64,000 bases of DNA from Streptomyces flavofungini (GTDB taxonomy: Bacteria > Actinomycetota > Actinomycetes > Streptomycetales > Streptomycetaceae), in assembly GCF_014650815.1 (NCBI RefSeq), contig NZ_BMVR01000013.1, forward strand, positions 1-64,000. Direction: 5' to 3'. A program made the translations under genes and the position numbers. Under the pieces are notes generated by a model. The model was given only the letters and a program-made list of their open reading frames with translations, was not told the origin of the DNA and did not search any database. Position 1 is the stretch's first letter; each line of letters begins with the position of its first letter. Shown here in pieces: positions 1 to 8,528 of the stretch.

Positions 1-1135
1 CCGTGCCCGACTCCCCCGAGTCCGAGGCCGGGGTGGTGATTCGCAGGCCCCCCGCATCCAGGGCCGAGGTGGCGGCGGTACGCCGGTCGCTCGCGTCCAC
101 GGCCGGGGCGGCGGCCGTACGCGGCTCCCCTGCGCCCGGGGACGGGGTGGTGGCGGTACGCGGGCCGCTCGCGCCTATGCGCGGGTCGGCGGCATCGCGC
201 GGCTCCCCCGGGTCCGGGGCCGAGGTGGCGGCGGTACGCCGGTCTCGCTCGGCCGGCAGCGGGGCGGCACGCAGGTCGCGGGCGTCCGGCACGGAGAGGG
301 GAGCGCTCGCCGGGCGTGCGGGCATCCCCGGCGCCGTGGTCGGCATGGCGGGGACGGCGGCGGCCCGGGCTTCCGCTGCCGGGGTGCGTGCGGTCGGTAC
401 GGCGGGCAGCGGGTCGGGGACGCTCGACGGCGGAGGTACCGGCGCGGTACTGCGTGTGTTTGCGGCAGGCGGGCCCGCGGCGGGCGGCGGCACCGACGGC
501 GGCGCGTCCGGCAGTCGCGCCGAAGCGGGCGGGGGCGGCGGCGCGTTCGGCACCCGGTCGGTGGCGACGTCCTCGCGCGCGGGCTTCGGCGGCCGCACCC
601 GGTCGAACGGCGCCAACAAGTCGGCGACCAGCGACTCCTGGTCGTCCGCCGACGGCTCCTCGGCAGGTTCGGCCCTGTCGACCGCCTCGGCCGCACCAGC
701 CGCACCGGTCGTGCCCGCGGCGCCCGTCGTGCCCGCACCGTCCCTCGTGGCCCGCCGAGACGTATCGCCACGGGACGAGTCACCGGACGGGCCCTCGCCC
801 GAACCGCGCCCCAGGTCACCGCGCGCCATCGGCGGACGGACATCGGGAAAGCGCGCGGTGGCGGGCGGAGGCGGCGGATCCGTCGGGACCGGCGGAACGG
901 CCGGGGTGGGGGCGGACGTGACCGGGGCGGCGGCTGATGTGCCCGGGGCGGCGGCGGACATGGGCGCGCCGGAGGCCTGTGGAGGTGGGCCGGATGGCGG
1001 AGTCTGCGGGGCGGGGCGCGGGGGGTCCGTGGTGGGGCGAGGTGGGGGGGGCGTCGCGGCGCGTGCGGGTCGCGGCACCTGAGGGGGTGTGCCGGGACGT
1101 GGGGGGACGGGGGGCCGTCGCGCCTCCGTGCTCAT
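1..1135 (-). CDS. Pro/Ala/Thr-rich low-complexity protein (N-terminal part, runs off the window)
   Basis: I do not recognise this gene. A minus-strand frame is open from the ATG at 1135 to the window edge (at least 378 codons). It begins MSTEARRPPVPPRPGTPP, continues as proline-rich sequence, and has one ordered-looking acidic stretch (EEPSADDQESLVADLLAPF, around 661-605). After that come degenerate repeats of a DRRTAATSA-x-D-x-GEPR type unit. Other possible starts are ATG at 961 and 829. Codon positions are G/C biased in this frame, and the acidic motif makes coding sense, unlike the Gly/Arg-rich readings on the other strand. The folded domain, if any, lies outside the window. The gene is divergent from the PLP enzyme at 1285. 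Confidence 0.55.
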   Translation of the reverse strand, partial: MSTEARRPPVPPRPGTPPQVPRPARAATPPPPRPTTDPPRPAPQTPPSGPPPQASGAPMSAAAPGTSAAAPVTSAPTPAVPPVPTDPPPPPATARFPDVRPPMARGDLGRGSGEGPSGDSSRGDTSRRATRDGAGTTGAAGTTGAAGAAEAVDRAEPAEEPSADDQESLVADLLAPFDRVRPPKPAREDVATDRVPNAPPPPPASARLPDAPPSVPPPAAGPPAANTRSTAPVPPPSSVPDPLPAVPTARTPAAEARAAAVPAMPTTAPGMPARPASAPLSVPDARDLRAAPLPAERDRRTAATSAPDPGEPRDAADPRIGASGPRTATTPSPGAGEPRTAAAPAVDASDRRTAATSALDAGGLRITTPASDSGESGT

Positions 1136-1284
1136 GCACCCCCCGTTCCGTCGCGTCGCGCGCTCCCTGCGTGCGCGTCACTCTACGGGCTGACCCGACG
1201 CCGACGGGCACCAGTCCGCAGGCCCGGGTGATCTGCCCGGATCATCCCCTACCCTGCGGTAGCCACGTCTGGCAGGCTGCGTTC

Positions 1285-2487
1285 ATGAGAGGCCGAGCCG
1301 CAGACCGGGCCCGCTACGACCGGGCCACCGCGCACCTCGACGCGCCGCTCGCCGTCGTCGACCTGGAGGCGTTCGACGCCAACGCCGACGACCTGGTGCG
1401 GCGGGCCGGCGGGAAGCCGATCCGGGTGGCGAGCAAGTCCGTGCGCTGCCGGGCGCTCCTGGAGCGGGTGCTCGCCCGGGACGGGTTCGCGGGCATCATG
1501 TCGTACACCTTGGCGGAGTCCCTGTGGCTCGCCCGTTCCGGCTTCGGCGACGTCCTGCTCGCCTACCCCTCGGCCGACCGCGCCGCCTTCGCGGAGCTGG
1601 CCGCCGACCCCAAGCTCGCCGCCGCCGTCACCGTCATGGTCGACGACCCGGCGCAGCTCCGCCTCATCGACGACGCCCGTGACGGCGGCCGCGAAGAGGT
1701 CCGGGTCTGCCTGGAGCTGGACACCTCGCTCAAGCTGCTCGGCGGGCGGGTGCGGATCGGCGCGCGGCGCTCGCCGCTGCACGAGCCCGCGCAGGTGGCC
1801 GCCCTGGCCCGGGCGATCGGCCGGAAGCCGGGGTTCCGGCTCGTGGGCGTGATGGCGTACGAGGGTCATGTCGCCGGGGTCGGGGACGCCGTCGAGGGGC
1901 ATCCGGCCAAGTCCCGGGCGGTGCGGATGATGCAGGCCACCGCCCGCAAGGAACTGGCCGACCGCCGTGCCGCGACGATCCGCGCGGTGCGTGCCGCCGC
2001 GCCCGGCCTGGAGTTCGTGAACGGCGGTGGCACGGGCAGCGTCCAGCACACCGCCGCCGAGGCCGCGGTGACCGAGATCGCCGCCGGTTCGGGGCTGTAC
2101 GTGCCGCGGCTCTTCGACAACTACACGTCGTTCAGCGGACGTCCGGCCGCCCTGTTCGCCCAGCCGGTCGTGCGCAGGCCGGGGCCCGGCGTGGTCACGG
2201 TGCTCGGCGGCGGCTATCCGGCGTCGGGCGTCGCGGGGGCCGACCGCTCCCCGGTGCCGTATCTGCCGGACGGGCTGCGGTACGACCCGCAGGAGGGCGC
2301 GGGCGAGGTGCAGACCCCGCTGCTCGGGCCGCCCGCGGACGACCTGCGCATCGGCGACAAGGTGTGGTTCCGGCACGCCAAGGCCGGTGAGCTGTGCGAG
2401 CGGTTCGAGCGGCTGCATCTGGTCGAGGGCGACCGGGTGACGGCGACCGTTCCGACGTACCGCGGCGAAGGCCACACGTTCCTCTAG
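1285..2487 (+). CDS. Fold-type III PLP enzyme (alanine racemase N-domain; D-threonine aldolase/D-serine dehydratase-like)
   Basis: A 400-residue protein with the alanine-racemase-type TIM barrel followed by a C-terminal beta domain. The probable PLP Schiff-base lysine is Lys51 in RVASKSVRC. The phosphate-binding stretch VNGGGTGS and the C-terminal GDKVWFRHAKAGELCERF segment resemble the D-threonine aldolase/D-serine dehydratase branch, where a His and a nearby Cys or Asp bind a metal. It is therefore more likely a D-amino-acid aldolase or deaminase than a racemase for cell wall D-Ala. The ATG at 1285 is chosen because upstream in-frame sequence is atypical and overlaps the promoter region of the divergent gene. 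The exact substrate cannot be read from sequence. Monocistronic. Confidence 0.85.
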   Translation: MRGRAADRARYDRATAHLDAPLAVVDLEAFDANADDLVRRAGGKPIRVASKSVRCRALLERVLARDGFAGIMSYTLAESLWLARSGFGDVLLAYPSADRAAFAELAADPKLAAAVTVMVDDPAQLRLIDDARDGGREEVRVCLELDTSLKLLGGRVRIGARRSPLHEPAQVAALARAIGRKPGFRLVGVMAYEGHVAGVGDAVEGHPAKSRAVRMMQATARKELADRRAATIRAVRAAAPGLEFVNGGGTGSVQHTAAEAAVTEIAAGSGLYVPRLFDNYTSFSGRPAALFAQPVVRRPGPGVVTVLGGGYPASGVAGADRSPVPYLPDGLRYDPQEGAGEVQTPLLGPPADDLRIGDKVWFRHAKAGELCERFERLHLVEGDRVTATVPTYRGEGHTFL

Positions 2488-2532
2488 GCGCAGGTTCCGC
2501 CAGCCGCACGGCACCGCGCGGTCAGCGCCTCG

Positions 2533-3501
2533 TCACGGCGACGGCTCCACGCTGTTGCCCACTCCCCCGCCCGTCTCGCTGTCCCCCACCGGCCTGATCC
2601 CCTCGATGACCTTGTCGATGTCGGACAGCGGCGGTGCGCCCTTCGCCGCGTCGATGGTGAAGCGGACGATGACCATCGCCTCGGAGCCGGTGCTCGACGG
2701 GAAGGCGAGGGACTGGACGTACCCGCCGGAGCCCTTCTCGGTGTGGACGCGCCAGCGGACGAAGTAGCCGCTGCGGCCGCCGACGGCGACGGTGCCCGCC
2801 TTGACCTGCTCGTGCCGGGTCATGCCGCCGAACGGCTCGCGGCCGATGGAGTCCTCGTCGTACGCGGCGTCGACGGCGTCCTTGATGTCCTTCTTGGCGA
2901 GCTTCTCCGGCGAGCGTTCGTCGGTGCCCGTGGCCGTGCTGGACGTGATCTTGCCCTGGCGGCAGAGGCCGGGGTCGCCGGGGCAGTCGTAGGTGTCCGG
3001 GGTCTGCAGGGTGAGTTCGTCGCCGACGGTGTTCTCGGCCTTCTCCCAGCCGGTCGGTACCGGCAGCGTGATGCCGTTGAGCTGGTCGACGAGCGTGTCG
3101 GGGTCCTCGGCGGGCGCGGAGGTCGCGGGCGCGGAGGTGGACTGCGTCGGGCTCGGCGTGTCCACCGTCGAGGTGGTGGGCGCGGTGCTGCCCTGCGGGT
3201 CGCCGTCGTCGTCCTGGAGGACCACGAAGCCCGTGACGATAGAGGCGATCAGGACGGCCCCGGCGGCGCAGATGGCGACGGTCCTGGCCCGGCCGCCGCC
3301 GCTCCCGCCGCCCGCGGGCACGGGCTGCTGGATCACGGTGGTGGCGAACCCCGGCTGCGGCTGCGGCGGTTGGTACCCGGCGGGCGCCGCGGGAGCGGCG
3401 GGCGTACGCCGGTGCTCGGTCCAGGCGGATCCGTCCCACCAGCGCTCGGTGCCGGGCGTCGACGGGTCCGGGTACCAGCCGGGAGGAGGCGACATGCTCA
3501 T
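2533..3501 (-). CDS. DUF2510 single-pass membrane protein
   Basis: 322 residues. The N-terminus MSMSPPPGWYPDP...RWWDGSAWTEH is the DUF2510 motif, common at the cytosolic end of actinobacterial membrane proteins. After a Pro/Gln linker comes one transmembrane helix (AVLIASIVTGFVVL, about residues 80-95), then an acidic Thr/Ser/Pro-rich linker. The extracytoplasmic C-terminal domain (about 135-305) contains GITLPVPTGWEKAENTVG, a pattern seen in surface proteins of this class. No enzymatic motif is visible. An alternative ATG lies two codons downstream (3495). The gene is separated from the upstream HAD gene by a strong hairpin at 3546-3573, so it is likely transcribed alone. Function unknown. 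Confidence 0.8.
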   Translation of the reverse strand: MSMSPPPGWYPDPSTPGTERWWDGSAWTEHRRTPAAPAAPAGYQPPQPQPGFATTVIQQPVPAGGGSGGGRARTVAICAAGAVLIASIVTGFVVLQDDDGDPQGSTAPTTSTVDTPSPTQSTSAPATSAPAEDPDTLVDQLNGITLPVPTGWEKAENTVGDELTLQTPDTYDCPGDPGLCRQGKITSSTATGTDERSPEKLAKKDIKDAVDAAYDEDSIGREPFGGMTRHEQVKAGTVAVGGRSGYFVRWRVHTEKGSGGYVQSLAFPSSTGSEAMVIVRFTIDAAKGAPPLSDIDKVIEGIRPVGDSETGGGVGNSVEPSP

Positions 3502-3545
3502 CCCGGCACTCTAGGACGTGGCCACGAGCCACGCCCAACCCGCTC

Positions 3546-3573
3546 GGGCCGGGCTCCGCACGGAGCCCGGCCC
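3546..3573. terminator. Perfect 13-bp-arm hairpin between the HAD gene and the DUF2510 gene
   Basis: The arm GGGCCGGGCTCCG is followed after CA by its exact complement. It lies 64 bases beyond the stop of the HAD gene (3637) on the same strand, and no T tract follows. This is typical of Streptomyces terminators. Confidence 0.65.
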
Positions 3574-3636
3574 GACATCAGGAGTTCAGCCCCGGTACAC
3601 GGGGCCTCTGCACACGGAGCCTCAGTTCACCGGACC

Positions 3637-4944
3637 TCAGTACACCGAGTCGATCTGGTCGGGCACCACGGAGCCGTCCCCGCGCAGCACGGGCGTCTTG
3701 CCGCCGTCCGGCGCGTTGTAGGCGGACGTGGAGCACGGGTAGGTGCCGCTCTTCTGCGGCAGCGGCTCGATGAACATCGGGTTCACGACCCAGCGCCCGT
3801 CGGCGTTGTCGTACGCCCGGCACATGAACTCGCCCTTGTTGCGGTTGAGCACGAGGTGCGCGCCGGTGGCGTCGCCCACGAACGTCACGTCGGTGTCGGC
3901 GTCGCCGCCCCCGATCGCGATGCGCTTGCTCCAGCGCTGCTTGTCCCAGGCCTTCCCGCCCTTGATCTTGTAGATCTCCTGGTTGACGAAGCAGCGCTTG
4001 CCGTCGATGTAGGGGATGACCTCGCCCTTGTTGACCCCGACGCCGCCGCAGCCCTGGTTCCAGGTGGTGATGCGGCCCTTGCCGTCAAGGACGGAGCGGA
4101 TGGCGACGGTGTGCTTGCGGTCGATGCCGACGCCGCCCTTGCCGCCCGCCCACACCTCGGCGACGGGCTCGGAGCCCGCGGAGACGATGTAGACGTCGAA
4201 TCCGGCCTTCTTCAGGGTGCGGATCAGGTCGCGCTGCTGGTCGTAGTAGCGCACGTACCCCGGCACGGTGTGGCTGCCGATGGTGCGGGTGGTGCCGATC
4301 GGCGCGGCGAGGGCCTCCGTGCGGGCCTTCTTCGCGTACGACTCCACCTCCTTGACGGTGTGTCCGGCGAAGAGCTGGGGCACCCAGGCGTACTGCGGGA
4401 CGGTGCGGCGGTGGTTCCAGGTGCCCGCGAAGGCGGCGGCGCCGCTCATCGTGGTGCCGTCCTCGCGGATCTGCAGGATCTCGTCGGCGCAGGCGCCGTT
4501 GGTGGACGTGGGCAGCGGCTTCCCGACGGGCACCTTGGTGCCGCAGGCCCGGGTGAGGGCGCGGTGGCCCGCGGCCGTCATCCACTTGCTGGAGGACTTC
4601 CAGCTCTTGGGGCGCAGGATCTTGTCGTGGCGCAGCGCCCAGCTGATGGTGGCGTCGGTGACGTCGTTCTTGGTGATGGTGTTGTCCCAGTCGAAGGCGG
4701 CGACCGGGCGCTTGGTGCCGTGACCGAGGTGCGGGTTGGAGCACGTGCCCCGCTCGTCGATGACCTGCTGGAGACGGGCGCGGTTGTCGCCGTACCAGGA
4801 GAGCTTCTTCGACAGCTGGGGGCAGTGGGCGCCGGGGTGCGACGCGGGCGCGGCCGTGGCGGCGGCAGCGGGAAGCGTGACGGGCCCGGCCACCAGGGCG
4901 GCGGCCGAGGCCAGCGTCAACGCCAGAACGTTTCTGTTACGCAT
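3637..4944 (-). CDS. Secreted HAD-superfamily phosphatase, paralogue A
   Basis: 435 residues with a Sec signal peptide (MRNRN, a hydrophobic core around 6-24, then Ala-rich). HAD motif I is FDWDNT with Asp85 as predicted nucleophile and Asp87 as acid/base. VYIVSAGSEPVAEVW looks like motif II, and GGGDADTDVTFV carries the C-terminal metal-binding acidic pair. Several cysteines fit an extracellular enzyme. The family resembles Pseudomonas phosphorylcholine phosphatase (PchP-like HAD proteins), but the substrate is inferred. The longer frame to 5025 is rejected: it lacks a signal peptide and would run into the upstream paralogue, whereas ATG 4944 gives a textbook leader. It starts 22 bases after paralogue B ends, so the pair is probably one transcript. 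Confidence 0.85.
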   Translation of the reverse strand: MRNRNVLALTLASAAALVAGPVTLPAAAATAAPASHPGAHCPQLSKKLSWYGDNRARLQQVIDERGTCSNPHLGHGTKRPVAAFDWDNTITKNDVTDATISWALRHDKILRPKSWKSSSKWMTAAGHRALTRACGTKVPVGKPLPTSTNGACADEILQIREDGTTMSGAAAFAGTWNHRRTVPQYAWVPQLFAGHTVKEVESYAKKARTEALAAPIGTTRTIGSHTVPGYVRYYDQQRDLIRTLKKAGFDVYIVSAGSEPVAEVWAGGKGGVGIDRKHTVAIRSVLDGKGRITTWNQGCGGVGVNKGEVIPYIDGKRCFVNQEIYKIKGGKAWDKQRWSKRIAIGGGDADTDVTFVGDATGAHLVLNRNKGEFMCRAYDNADGRWVVNPMFIEPLPQKSGTYPCSTSAYNAPDGGKTPVLRGDGSVVPDQIDSVY

Positions 4945-4966
4945 GTGCGTGGACGGTACAGCAGTC

Positions 4967-6259
4967 CTACCGGGCCGTTGAACCCCCGTACACCGTGTCC
5001 TGTTGGTCCTTGATGACCGATCCATCCGTGCGGCGCACCGGAGCCTTGGTGCCGTCCCGTCCGGTGTAGCCGGTGGTGGCGCACGGGTAGGGCGCGGACT
5101 GCCTGCCCTTGGGCTCGATGAACATGGGGTTGACCAGCCAGCGCCGGTCGCGGTTGTCGTAGGCGCGGCACATCAGCTCGGGCTTGTTGCGGTTCAGGAC
5201 GAGCCTGAGGCCGGTGGCGTCGCGCAGGAAGGACACGTCGGTGTCGGAGTCGCCCGCGGCGAACACCTGGCGCTTCGCGGCCGGCTGGATCTTCTCGGCC
5301 GCCTTGCCGCGCACCCCGAGAATCCGCTCGTTGATGGCGCAGCGCTTGCCGTCGATGTACGTGATCATCGAGTCGGTGCCGTCCTTGACGGAGCCGCAGC
5401 CCTGGAGGCGGGCGGTGAGGCGGCCGTCGCGGGTGACGTTGCGGATGCCGATGGTGTGCCGGGCGTCGAGGCCCACGCCCTTGGCCCAGACCTCGGCGAC
5501 CGGCTCGGGCGACGCGGAGACGACGTACACGTCGAACCCGGCCTTCTTCAGGGTGCGGATCAGATCGCGCTGCTGGTCGTAGTAGCGGGCCCAGGCGGTG
5601 ACCTCGCCGGTGCCGACGCGCTGCTCGGCACCGATGGGCGCGGCGAGGTTCTCGGCGCGGGCGGCGGCCGCGAAGTCCTTGACGCGGTGGGGGCTCCAGC
5701 CGCGCAGGAGCTGCGCGAGCCAGGCGTACTGCGGCTCCATGCGGCGGTGGTCGAACCCGGCGAAGGCCTGCTTGCCGGTGGTCGTGGCGCCCTCGCCGTA
5801 CACGGCGGCGATCTCGTCGGCGCAGGCCGTGTGGGTGCGCGTGGGCAGGGTGCGGCCGGTGGCCGGGCAGGCCCGCGCGAGGGCCTTGGCGGCGGGCGCG
5901 GTGAGGTAGCGGCTGGTGGTGCGCCAGTCGCCGTGCTCGGGCGTGCGTATCCTGCCGTGGCGCAGCATCCAGAACATGGTGGCGTCGCCCACGTCGTTCC
6001 TGATCACCGTGTTGTCCCAGTCGAACACGGCGAGGGGCTTGTCGTGCTTGCGGTAGCCGTCGCCGCAGCGGCCGTAGGTGTCGAGGAGGCGCTGGAGCTG
6101 GTTCTTGTTGTCCGCGTACCAGCCCTTGGAGACGGTGAGGGCGGGACACTTCGCGGCGGTCCGGTGGGGGGCCGGAGCGGCCTGGGCGGTGGTGGCGAGG
6201 CCGGTTCCGGCAACGGCGAGGGCGGCCGCCGCGGCGGCCAGGGGGCGCTTGATCTTCAT
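4967..6259 (-). CDS. Secreted HAD-superfamily phosphatase, paralogue B
   Basis: 430 residues. The signal peptide MKIKRPLAAAAAALAVAGTG ends near TAQAAPA. Motif I is FDWDNTVIRNDV (Asp80, Asp82). DVYVVSASPEPVAEVW and AAGDSDTDVSFL match the corresponding motifs of the downstream paralogue, and the two align over most of their length, including the YYDQQRDLIRTLKKAGFDVY segment. Start choice: GTG at 6265 gives two more residues, but ATG 6259 begins the canonical leader. This is the first gene of a two-gene unit produced by tandem duplication. Likely role is release of phosphate from an extracellular organophosphate; the substrate is not known. No PHO box was identified upstream. Confidence 0.85.
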   Translation of the reverse strand: MKIKRPLAAAAAALAVAGTGLATTAQAAPAPHRTAAKCPALTVSKGWYADNKNQLQRLLDTYGRCGDGYRKHDKPLAVFDWDNTVIRNDVGDATMFWMLRHGRIRTPEHGDWRTTSRYLTAPAAKALARACPATGRTLPTRTHTACADEIAAVYGEGATTTGKQAFAGFDHRRMEPQYAWLAQLLRGWSPHRVKDFAAAARAENLAAPIGAEQRVGTGEVTAWARYYDQQRDLIRTLKKAGFDVYVVSASPEPVAEVWAKGVGLDARHTIGIRNVTRDGRLTARLQGCGSVKDGTDSMITYIDGKRCAINERILGVRGKAAEKIQPAAKRQVFAAGDSDTDVSFLRDATGLRLVLNRNKPELMCRAYDNRDRRWLVNPMFIEPKGRQSAPYPCATTGYTGRDGTKAPVRRTDGSVIKDQQDTVYGGSTAR

Positions 6260-6282
6260 GAACACGGTGCCTGTCTACGCAG

Positions 6283-6314
6283 GTCAGCCGGGCGCCTCAC
6301 GACGCCCGGCTGAC
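6283..6314. terminator. Hairpin after the SDR gene
   Basis: 12-bp perfect stem (GTCAGCCGGGCG and its complement) around an 8-base loop, 23 bases beyond the SDR stop codon (6337) in the direction of transcription. It marks the end of the glnA4-aldehyde dehydrogenase-SDR operon. Confidence 0.7.
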
Positions 6315-6336
6315 GGGTCGGTGGCCGCTGGGTGAA

Positions 6337-7152
6337 CTACAGCGGCGTGACGTAGGCGCCGGAGATGCCGCCGTCGACCAGGAAGTCCGTGGCGTTCACG
6401 AACGACGAGTCGTCGCTGGCGAGGAACGCGACCGCGGCGGCCAGCTCCTCGGCCTCGGCGAAGCGGCCGACGGGGATGTGCACGAGGCGGCGGGCGGCGC
6501 GCTCGGGGTCCTTGGCGAACAGCTCCTGGAGGAGCGGGGTGTTCACCGGGCCCGGGCACAGCGCGTTCACCCGGATGCCCTCGCGGGCGAACTGCACGCC
6601 CAGCTCGCGGGACATCGCGAGCACGCCGCCCTTGGACGCGGTGTACGAGATCTGCGAGGTCGCCGCGCCCATCCGGGCCACGAAGGAGGCCGTGTTGATG
6701 ATGGAACCCTTGCCCTGGCGCCGCATGTAGGGGATGGCGGCCTTGCAGCACAGGTACACGGAGGTGAGGTTGACCTCCTGGACGCGCTTCCAGGCCTCCA
6801 GGCCCGTGTCCAGGATGGAGTCGTCGTCGGGCGGCGAGATGCCCGCGTTGTTGAAGGCGACGTCGACGGAGCCGTAGGTGTCGTACGCGGTCTTGAAGAG
6901 CGCCTCGACCTGCTCGGCGTCGGTCACGTCGACCTTCACGAAGGTGCCGCCGACCTCCTCGGCAGCCTTCTTGCCCGCGGTCTCGTCGATGTCGCCGCAC
7001 ACCACGTGCGCGCCCTCGGCGGCGAGGCGGCGGGCGGTGGCGAGGCCGATGCCGCTGCCGGCGCCGGTGATGACGGCGGTACGGCCGACGAGGCGGCGGC
7101 AGGCGGGGGTCTGGGGGGAACCCTCAGAAGATGTCACAGTCTCTTCGGTCAC
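6337..7152 (-). CDS. Short-chain dehydrogenase/reductase (3-oxoacyl-ACP reductase-like)
   Basis: 271 residues, classical SDR. The NAD(P)-binding TGAGSGIG motif sits near residues 29-36 and is followed by an acidic residue after beta-2 (GDID), favouring NAD. Also present are the NNAG motif and the Tyr-x-x-x-Lys pair in YTASKGG, with a preceding Ser. The start is GTG 7152 because it overlaps the stop of the aldehyde dehydrogenase in a GTGA junction, implying translational coupling. It is third in the operon after glnA4 and the aldehyde dehydrogenase. A likely role is oxidation of an alcohol to the aldehyde used by its neighbour, for example gamma-glutamyl-ethanolamide to the aldehyde. That assignment is inference from context. 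Confidence 0.87.
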   Translation of the reverse strand: MTEETVTSSEGSPQTPACRRLVGRTAVITGAGSGIGLATARRLAAEGAHVVCGDIDETAGKKAAEEVGGTFVKVDVTDAEQVEALFKTAYDTYGSVDVAFNNAGISPPDDDSILDTGLEAWKRVQEVNLTSVYLCCKAAIPYMRRQGKGSIINTASFVARMGAATSQISYTASKGGVLAMSRELGVQFAREGIRVNALCPGPVNTPLLQELFAKDPERAARRLVHIPVGRFAEAEELAAAVAFLASDDSSFVNATDFLVDGGISGAYVTPL

Positions 7153-8519
7153 TGGGCGGGCCCTTCCGTGCTGATGAAGACGTTCTTGGTTTCGGTGAAG
7201 GCGGCGAGCGCGTCCGGGCCGAGCTCGCGCCCGAGGCCCGACTGCCCGTAGCCGCCGAAGGGGGTCCAATAGCGCACGCTGGAGTGCGAGTTGACGGACA
7301 GGTTCCCGGCCCGCACCGCCTGCGAGACGCGCAGCGCACGGCCCACGTCCCGCGTCCAGATCGAGCCGGACAGGCCGTACTCGGTGGCGTTGGCGAGGCG
7401 GACCGCGTCGGCCTCGTCGTCGAAGGGCAGGACCACGGCGACGGGCCCGAAGACCTCCTCGACGGCGACCGGCGAGGTCGGCCCGGCCTCGGTGAGGACG
7501 GTCGGCGGGAACCAGAAGCCGGGGCCCTCGGGGGCGCTGCCGCGGATCCCGGCGCCGGCGGGCACGTACGACCGCACCCGCTCCAGCTGGGCCCTGGAGA
7601 TCAGCGGGCCCATCTGGGTCTTCTCGTCGGCCGGGTCCCCGACGACGTACGACTCGACGGCGGGCGTCAGGACCTCGATGAAGCGGTCGTAGACGGAGCG
7701 CTGCACGAGGATGCGGGTGCGGGCGCAGCAGTCCTGGCCGGAGTTGTCGAGGAAGGAGCCGGGGGTGGCGAGGGCGGCGGCCTCCACGTCGGCGTCGGCG
7801 AAGACGATGTTGGGGCTCTTGCCGCCGAGTTCGAGGGTCAGGCGCTTCACGCGGTCCGCGCACGTGGCCATGATCTGCTTGCCGACGCGGGTGGAGCCGG
7901 TGAACACGATCTTGGCGACGCCCGGGTGCTCGACGAGTGCGTTCCCGGCGACGGCGCCCTCGCCGGGCAGGACCTGGAACAGGCCCTCGGGCAGGCCCGC
8001 CGCCAGGGCGAGCTCGGCCAGGCGCAGGGCGGTCAGGGGCGTCGTCTCGGCGGGCTTGAGGACGACCGCGTTGCCGGCCGCGAGGGCCGGGGCGGTGCCC
8101 CAGGCGGCGATGGGCATCGGGAAGTTCCAGGGCGCGATGACGCCGACGACGCCGAGCGGTTCGAGGATCGTGACGTTCAGGCCGCCGGACACCGGGATCT
8201 GGCGGCCGTTGAGGCGCTCGGCGCCACCGGCCGCGTAGTCGAACAGATCACGGGCGTTGCCCGCCTCCCAGCGGGCGTTGCCGATGACGTGACCGGCCTC
8301 GCGCACCTCCAACCGGGCCAGTTCCTCGACGTGTTCGTCGATGACGGCGGCGAAGCGGCGCAGCAGCCGGGCCCGGTCGGCGGGGGCCACGGCGGCCCAC
8401 TTGGCCTGCGCCGCGGCGGCGCGCGCGACGGCCGCGTCGACGTCCTGCGCGGTGGCGGCGGGGACGGTCGCGACGACGTCCTCCGTCGCCGGGTTCAGTA
8501 CCTGAAGGGACTCAAGCAA
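7149..8519 (-). CDS. Aldehyde dehydrogenase (gamma-glutamyl aldehyde type)
   Basis: 456 residues, full ALDH fold. The Rossmann segment is GVIAPWNFP...LKPAETTP; the general base is Glu230 in LELGGKSPN; the catalytic cysteine is Cys264 in SGQDCCART. NAD(P)+ is the expected acceptor. It would oxidise the gamma-glutamyl-linked aldehyde to the acid, as PuuC does in polyamine gamma-glutamylation pathways. The start is TTG 8519, nine bases after the glnA4 stop; no better in-frame start exists because the frame is closed upstream. The ribosome-binding sequence is poor, so translation probably depends on readthrough from glnA4. The 3' end overlaps the SDR start by four bases. Confidence 0.88.
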   Translation of the reverse strand: MLESLQVLNPATEDVVATVPAATAQDVDAAVARAAAAQAKWAAVAPADRARLLRRFAAVIDEHVEELARLEVREAGHVIGNARWEAGNARDLFDYAAGGAERLNGRQIPVSGGLNVTILEPLGVVGVIAPWNFPMPIAAWGTAPALAAGNAVVLKPAETTPLTALRLAELALAAGLPEGLFQVLPGEGAVAGNALVEHPGVAKIVFTGSTRVGKQIMATCADRVKRLTLELGGKSPNIVFADADVEAAALATPGSFLDNSGQDCCARTRILVQRSVYDRFIEVLTPAVESYVVGDPADEKTQMGPLISRAQLERVRSYVPAGAGIRGSAPEGPGFWFPPTVLTEAGPTSPVAVEEVFGPVAVVLPFDDEADAVRLANATEYGLSGSIWTRDVGRALRVSQAVRAGNLSVNSHSSVRYWTPFGGYGQSGLGRELGPDALAAFTETKNVFISTEGPAQ

Positions 8520-8528
8520 GGAAGTGCC

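Noticed and set aside
3..1082. A plus-strand Gly/Ala/Arg-rich frame at the start of the window
   Set aside because: No ordered segment; the opposite strand gives a protein with a sensible acidic motif and start codon.
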